DNA of 10,680 bases from Bacillota bacterium (GTDB taxonomy: Bacteria > Bacillota > Clostridia > Oscillospirales > Oscillospiraceae). Under the pieces are notes generated by a model that was not told where the DNA came from, made no database searches, and saw only the letters and a list, made by a program, of their open reading frames with translations. Both the position numbers and the translations under genes were made by a program. This document shows, one piece after another, positions 6,839-10,680 of the stretch (within the stretch, counting starts at the first letter, position 1; each line of letters starts with the position of its first letter). The stretch is from assembly GCA_017861415.1 (NCBI GenBank), contig JAGFXS010000038.1, forward strand, positions 1 through 10,680. The letters are read 5' to 3'.

Positions 6839-8712
6839 ATTATGATGCCGGAACCTTTGATATTGCGGTGATCGGCGCAGGTCACGCTGGGATTGAGGCG
6901 GCACTCGCCGCCGCCCGGCTGGGCCTGCGCACCCTTTGCTTTACCATAAACTTAGACGCCGTGGGGAACATGGCCTGTAATCCTGCCATCGGCGGGACAG
7001 GGAAGGGCCATCTCGTCCGGGAGCTAGACGCCCTAGGCGGCGAAATGGGCAAGGCCGCAGACCGGGCCTGTATCCAGTACCGGGTTTTAAATCGGGGGAA
7101 GGGCCCTGCCGTTCATTCCCTGCGAGCCCAGGCCGACCGCCGAGAATACCAGAAGATCATGAAGGGCATTTTAGAGCGAGAAGAAAACCTCTTTGTGAAG
7201 CAGGCAGAAGTGACGGAGATCCTCACCGATGCAGGCGGAGCCGTCTCCGGGGTGCGCACCTACACCGGTGCCACCTATCAGGTAAAGGCTGTGGTTATCG
7301 CCTCTGGTACCTATCTGGGCGGACGCACCATCGTGGGGGAGGTCACCCGGGAGCAAGGGCCGGACGGGATGTTCGGCGCCAATGCCCTGACCCAGTGTCT
7401 GCTGGATCTGGGCCTAGGCCTGCGCCGCTTTAAAACGGGCACACCACCCCGGGTAAACGCCCGGTCTATCGACTTTTCCGTCCTGGAACTTCAGGAGGGG
7501 GATGAGGACACAGCGCCCTTTTCTTTTGAAACGGAAGTGCGTCCCCCGAACCAAGTAGCCTGCTACATCACCTATACCACCGAGGAAACCCACCAGGTGA
7601 TCCGCCGCAACCTCCACCGCTCTCCCTTATTTAATGGTGTGATTGAGGGAACCGGTCCCCGGTATTGCCCTTCCATTGAGGATAAGGTGACGCGGTTTGC
7701 GGACAAGCCCCGGCACCAGCTTTTTTTAGAGCCAATGGGGCTGGACACCGAGGAGATTTACATCCAAGGTTTTTCCTCCTCCTTGCCGGAGGAGGTGCAG
7801 GTGGAGATGCTCCGCACCATGCCGGGCCTTGAGCAGGCGGAAATGACTCGCTGCGCCTACGCCATCGAATATGACTGTGTGGATCCTACAGAGTTGCGCC
7901 CCACCCTGGAGCACAAAAAGGTGTCGGGTCTTTACGGTGCAGGGCAGTTTAACGGCTCCTCAGGCTATGAAGAGGCGGCGGTACAAGGCTTTGTGGCGGG
8001 GGTGAACGCCGCCTTAAAGGTTTTAGGGCGCCCACCCTTTGTCATTGACCGGAGTCAGGGCTATATCGGAGTGCTCATTGATGATCTGGTCACCAAGGGC
8101 ACAAACGAGCCCTATCGGATGATGACCTCCCGAACGGAATACCGGCTTCTACACCGTCAGGATAATGCCGACCAGCGGCTTAGCGCTCTGGGCCACCAGC
8201 TGGGACTCATCAGCGATGAGCGGATGAATCGGGTGCGGGAGAAGTACGAGGCTGTTTCCCGGGAAGCGCGGCGCTTGGAGCGCACAGGCATCGCACCCAC
8301 GGCCGAGTTGAACGCCATGCTTACTGCCAAGGGGGAGCCGGAGACCGTAAACGGCCTGCGTCTGGCGGATCTTCTGCGCCGACCACGGATTACCTACGCT
8401 GACTTGGCCCCCTTCGACCCGGAGAGGCCCCGCCTCTCCCCTGAAGTGGTGGAGCAGGTGGAGATTTCTGTGAAGTACGCAGGCTATATCGCCCGGCAAA
8501 CCCGCCAGATTGAGGAGATGCGACGGCTGGAGAACCGACCCTTACCGCAGGATATTGACTACCATGCCCTAGAGGGCCTGCGGCTGGAGGCCCGACAAAA
8601 GCTGTCGGAGATACGGCCCCTTTCTCTGGGACAGGCCTCTCGGATTTCCGGGGTGTCCCCGGCGGACGTAGCCGCCCTGATGATCTGGCTGGAGCGGTCC
8701 GGTCAAAGATAG
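6835..8712 (+). CDS. mnmG: tRNA uridine-5-carboxymethylaminomethyl modification enzyme MnmG (GidA)
   Basis: This 625-residue FAD-dependent subunit of the MnmE-MnmG complex adds a (carboxymethyl)aminomethyl group to C5 of wobble U34 in tRNAs reading split codon boxes, using methylene-tetrahydrofolate and glycine or ammonium. The FAD-binding GxGxxG motif is at 14-19. CNPAIGG and RYCPSIEDK carry the two conserved cysteines of the family. [12 protein letters not shown] closes the FAD domain; the classical version is GQINGTSGYEEA. The C-terminal helical domain, with [10 protein letters not shown] and [11 protein letters not shown], is the MnmE- and tRNA-contacting part. Length equals that of the E. 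coli protein. AAGGGGG (6819-6825) is the ribosome binding site, and the start forms an ATGA overlap with the phosphoesterase gene. MnmE, often adjacent, is not in this window. A further U34-modification gene, mnmA-like, lies two genes on. Confidence 0.97.
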   Translation: MNYDAGTFDIAVIGAGHAGIEAALAAARLGLRTLCFTINLDAVGNMACNPAIGGTGKGHLVRELDALGGEMGKAADRACIQYRVLNRGKGPAVHSLRAQADRREYQKIMKGILEREENLFVKQAEVTEILTDAGGAVSGVRTYTGATYQVKAVVIASGTYLGGRTIVGEVTREQGPDGMFGANALTQCLLDLGLGLRRFKTGTPPRVNARSIDFSVLELQEGDEDTAPFSFETEVRPPNQVACYITYTTEETHQVIRRNLHRSPLFNGVIEGTGPRYCPSIEDKVTRFADKPRHQLFLEPMGLDTEEIYIQGFSSSLPEEVQVEMLRTMPGLEQAEMTRCAYAIEYDCVDPTELRPTLEHKKVSGLYGAGQFNGSSGYEEAAVQGFVAGVNAALKVLGRPPFVIDRSQGYIGVLIDDLVTKGTNEPYRMMTSRTEYRLLHRQDNADQRLSALGHQLGLISDERMNRVREKYEAVSREARRLERTGIAPTAELNAMLTAKGEPETVNGLRLADLLRRPRITYADLAPFDPERPRLSPEVVEQVEISVKYAGYIARQTRQIEEMRRLENRPLPQDIDYHALEGLRLEARQKLSEIRPLSLGQASRISGVSPADVAALMIWLERSGQR

Positions 8713-8738
8713 GAAGCCCATAGAAGGAGAACAAGAGA

Positions 8739-9653
8739 ATGGAACGGATTCATGTGCTGGGCAACACCTGGTGTCTGAACGGCCGGCAGCTAATCCCCTA
8801 TTATCAGGTGGATGAACACACCTGTATTCTGTTGGACGGGGGACGGGTCAGCGAGCGGGAGGCCATCGCCGCCGCGCTGGAGGAGGCAGGCCTGCGGCCT
8901 GTGGGGATCATTCTGACTCATATGCACTTCGATCACAACGAAAACACCAAGTGGCTCAAGGAGCGGTACGGCATTCCCGCCGCCATGTCTCGTGGCGAGG
9001 CGGATATCTGCCGGAACCCCGTGACCCTGAAGAACCACCTCTTTAACTTTACCCCCGGTGTTATTGCAAGCACCCAGCGCTTGCAGGATATCATCTGCCC
9101 TATTGAGTACCCCCTTGACGCGGACATGGGTACCTTTGTGTTCCAGGGCGTGCCCTTCGAGATCATCCCCACCCCGGGCCATGCCCCGGATCATATCGCT
9201 GTGGCTACCCCCGACGGAGTTTGCTATCTGGGGGACGCCTTGCTGTGCGGGGATAGCCTTACGGAGCAAACCACCCCCTTTGTCTTCGGTCTGGAGCTGG
9301 ATCTGGAAACCAAAAAACGTCTTTTAACCCTGGACTATCCCCGGTATATCTTTGCCCACAAGGGGATTCTGGAAGGGGAGGAATATCCCGCAGTGGCCCA
9401 GGCAAACATCGACCAGATGCTGCGCCGGACGGAGATGATCCGTGCCTTGGTGACGGAGCCCATGACCTTCTGCCGCTGCTACGAGTGTATTAACCAGACG
9501 CTGGGGCAGGATAAAGTCCATCCCGTCTGGAATCTGCAGATGGAGCGGTATCTGCGGCCCTATCTGGAATATCTGGTGGATTCCGGACAGCTGAAACTGG
9601 TGCTGGGCGGAGGCGCCCCCACCGTGGCTCCGAGGGGCTGGGCCGATGAATAA
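8739..9653 (+). CDS. Metallo-beta-lactamase-fold hydrolase, copy 1
   Basis: This 304-residue cytosolic MBL-fold protein has a complete metal-binding set: THMHFDH (H61, H63, D65, H66), H148 in TPGHAPDH, D166 in YLGDAL and H207 in FAHKG. The set fits a two-metal hydrolase of the glyoxalase-II-like or general thioester/phosphodiester type; the substrate cannot be deduced. The N-terminal 60 residues form the usual beta sandwich, and the C-terminal 90 residues contain a cysteine pair (CRCYEC) and extra helices that I cannot assign. GAAGGAGA (8723-8730) precedes the ATG by 8 nt, and the gap after mnmG is 26 nt. Its stop overlaps the mnmA-type start by 8 nt (ATGAATAA). A paralogue begins at 10552 on the other side of the mnmA-type gene, which suggests the two MBL genes and the thiolase-like gene form a unit. 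Confidence 0.88.
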   Translation: MERIHVLGNTWCLNGRQLIPYYQVDEHTCILLDGGRVSEREAIAAALEEAGLRPVGIILTHMHFDHNENTKWLKERYGIPAAMSRGEADICRNPVTLKNHLFNFTPGVIASTQRLQDIICPIEYPLDADMGTFVFQGVPFEIIPTPGHAPDHIAVATPDGVCYLGDALLCGDSLTEQTTPFVFGLELDLETKKRLLTLDYPRYIFAHKGILEGEEYPAVAQANIDQMLRRTEMIRALVTEPMTFCRCYECINQTLGQDKVHPVWNLQMERYLRPYLEYLVDSGQLKLVLGGGAPTVAPRGWADE

Positions 9654-10543
9654 GAATCGAGTGGTGATGGGCCTCTCCGGCGGTGTGGACTCCGCCGTGA
9701 CCGCCCGCCTGCTATTAGAGCAGGGCTATGAGGTCTACGGTCACTGGCTGGACATCGGCCTCGGCAGCCGGGGCGATGCGGAGGCCGTGGCAAAGACCTT
9801 GGGTATCCCCTTCTCCGTGGGGGATATTCGTGAGTCCTTGGAGGAACTGGTGTGCAGGCCCTTTGAGGAAGATTATTTGGCGGGGCGCACGCCGATTCCC
9901 TGCGCCCGATGCAACCCCGCGGTGAAGTTTCCCGCCCTGTTCCAGCGGGCTGAGGAGGTGGGGGCTTACTACGTGGCTACGGGGCACTACGCCCGCATCC
10001 TCCGGGATGAGAATGGTGAGGCATTCCTCTATCGGGGGGAATCCTTAAAGGATCAGGCCTATATGTTAGCCCGTCTGCCCAAGGATTATTTAAATCGTAT
10101 TTTGTTCCCATTGGGGAGTTTTGAAAAGACCCACGTGAGGGCTCTCGCCCATGGGTTTGGCATCCCCGTGGCGGATAAGCCAGACAGCATGGAGATCTGC
10201 TTTGTTCCCGATCAGGACTACGCCGGCTGGATCGAGGCAAGGGGTCATACGCCCCCGCCGGGGAATTTTGTGGACGCGGAGGGCCGGGTATTAGGCCGTC
10301 ACCGGGGCATCCACCGCTATACCATCGGCATTGGCAGCGCTGGCAGATGGGCAGGAAATTTCCCTGCGCCTGCGCCACTCCAAGGTGACTTATCCCGCCG
10401 TGCTCCATCTTGAGGGAGACGGTGCCCGGTTGGACATCAAGACCGCAGCCCGTGCCCCTACCCCAGGCCAGCTGGCGGTGTTCTACGACGGGGACAAGGT
10501 GCTTGGCAGCGGCTGGATTGTGAAGGACGGAGGGCCGCTTTGA
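9646..10543 (+). pseudogene. mnmA: mnmA-type tRNA 2-thiouridylase, disrupted by internal deletion and frameshift
   Basis: An intact MnmA thiolates C2 of wobble U34 using ATP and a persulfide sulfur. The N-terminal part (9646 to about 10330, about 229 residues) has the PP-loop SGGVDS (11-16), the catalytic cysteines C89 in PCARCN and C185 in MEICF, TGHYA, and HRYTIG at the end of the recognisable region. After HRYTIG the frame reads nonsense to a TGA at 10411-10413. The family's C-terminal barrel (LRLRHS, TPGQLAVFYDGD, GSGWIV) resumes in the +1 frame from about 10331 to TGA at 10541-10543. Compared with the family, the central domain after TIG, normally beginning QRKGLG, is missing: roughly 50-60 codons. 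The junction lies in a GGCA-rich stretch. No slippery site is present. The protein is also short between the PP-loop and the first cysteine, which marks a divergent subfamily. Either a real pseudogene or an assembly error. Confidence 0.85.
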
Positions 10544-10551
10544 GGGCCGAT

Positions 10552-10680
10552 ATGACCCTGCGGCAGGTGAAGGGAAACACCTGGGTGATGGAGAGCTGGC
10601 TCTTTATCCCCCTCTACAAGCTGGATGACCGGCATTGCATACTCCTAGACAGCGGGTTATCCCAGCAAGAGGGAGAGATT
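10552..10680 (+). CDS. Metallo-beta-lactamase-fold hydrolase, copy 2 (partial, cut by window end)
   Basis: The first 43 codons of an open frame run off the right edge. They align without gaps to the first 43 residues of the MBL protein at 8739, with 17 identities, including GNTW (8-11), IP (19-20), and CILLD (29-33), the first beta strands of the fold. The metal-binding HxHxDH motif would lie beyond the edge. The ATG at 10552 has GAGGG at 10542-10546. A TTG at 10540 overlapping the previous stop codon is a less likely start. The gene begins 8 nt after the mnmA-type remnant, so it belongs to the same transcription unit. Function is unknown; paralogy with copy 1 is seen directly. Confidence 0.8.
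   Translation, partial: MTLRQVKGNTWVMESWLFIPLYKLDDRHCILLDSGLSQQEGEI

Noticed and set aside
7775..7795. Perfect 8-bp inverted repeat CCTCCTCC/GGAGGAGG inside mnmG
   Set aside because: It has no T tract and encodes the conserved SSSLPEE segment of MnmG, so it is best explained by codon choice.
8421..8439. Perfect 8-bp inverted repeat GGAGAGGC/GCCTCTCC inside mnmG
   Set aside because: It has no T tract, lies in the middle of the coding region, and is easily produced by GC-rich codons.
10315..10345. Programmed ribosomal frameshift joining the two mnmA parts
   Set aside because: There is no slippery heptamer or following pseudoknot, and a whole domain is missing at the junction, which a frameshift would not restore.
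1..10680. CRISPR array, tRNA or rRNA genes, insertion sequence or prophage
   Set aside because: No regularly spaced repeats, no cloverleaf-type RNA, and no transposase, integrase or phage structural gene is seen; every long open stretch is explained by the listed genes.

Overview
The window reads as a chromosomal, mostly housekeeping segment of a GC-rich Gram-positive anaerobe. The best guess is class Clostridia, perhaps an Oscillospiraceae-like gut bacterium. This rests on purine-rich Shine-Dalgarno sites, sigma-A promoters with extended -10 boxes (TGnTATACT, TGnTAGAAT), and the style of the MoxR/VWA, Cof-type HAD, HD hydrolase and short MnmA proteins. It is inference from sequence character, not a database match. 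All genes lie on the + strand. No tRNA, rRNA, CRISPR array, insertion sequence or phage gene is visible.

Layout. (1) 1-269 is a non-coding leader. It holds a strong promoter (28-56), a perfect 11-bp intrinsic terminator (116-150) that would end a transcript of about 85 nt, and a second promoter (170-198). (2) 269-2311 is a two-gene unit of a MoxR-type AAA+ ATPase and a VWA/CoxE-like partner, closed by a terminator at 2326-2357. (3) 2473-3303 is a Cof-type HAD phosphatase with its own promoter. (4) 3453-4037 is a small HD-domain hydrolase with its own promoter. (5) From 4114 to the right edge runs a compact series with overlapping or nearly abutting genes: a DEAD-box RNA helicase with a long basic tail, a membrane-anchored calcineurin-like phosphoesterase, mnmG, a metallo-beta-lactamase (MBL) fold protein, an mnmA-type gene, and the start of a second MBL paralogue cut by the window edge.

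How they fit together. MoxR ATPases work with VWA proteins as chaperone-like pairs. MnmG and MnmA both act on the wobble uridine (U34) of certain tRNAs, one on C5 and the other on C2, so the last series has an RNA theme (helicase plus two tRNA-modification genes).

The most notable observation is that the mnmA-type gene is broken. Its N-terminal PP-loop half and its C-terminal barrel are both recognisable but lie in different frames, with the middle domain (roughly 50-60 codons by family comparison) missing at about 10327-10335. It is flanked by two MBL-fold paralogues whose first 43 residues align without gaps at 17/43 identities. The second paralogue begins at 10552 and runs off the window. 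I see no convincing wholly new system; the MBL-mnmA-MBL arrangement and the short promoter-terminator unit at the left edge are the best leads.
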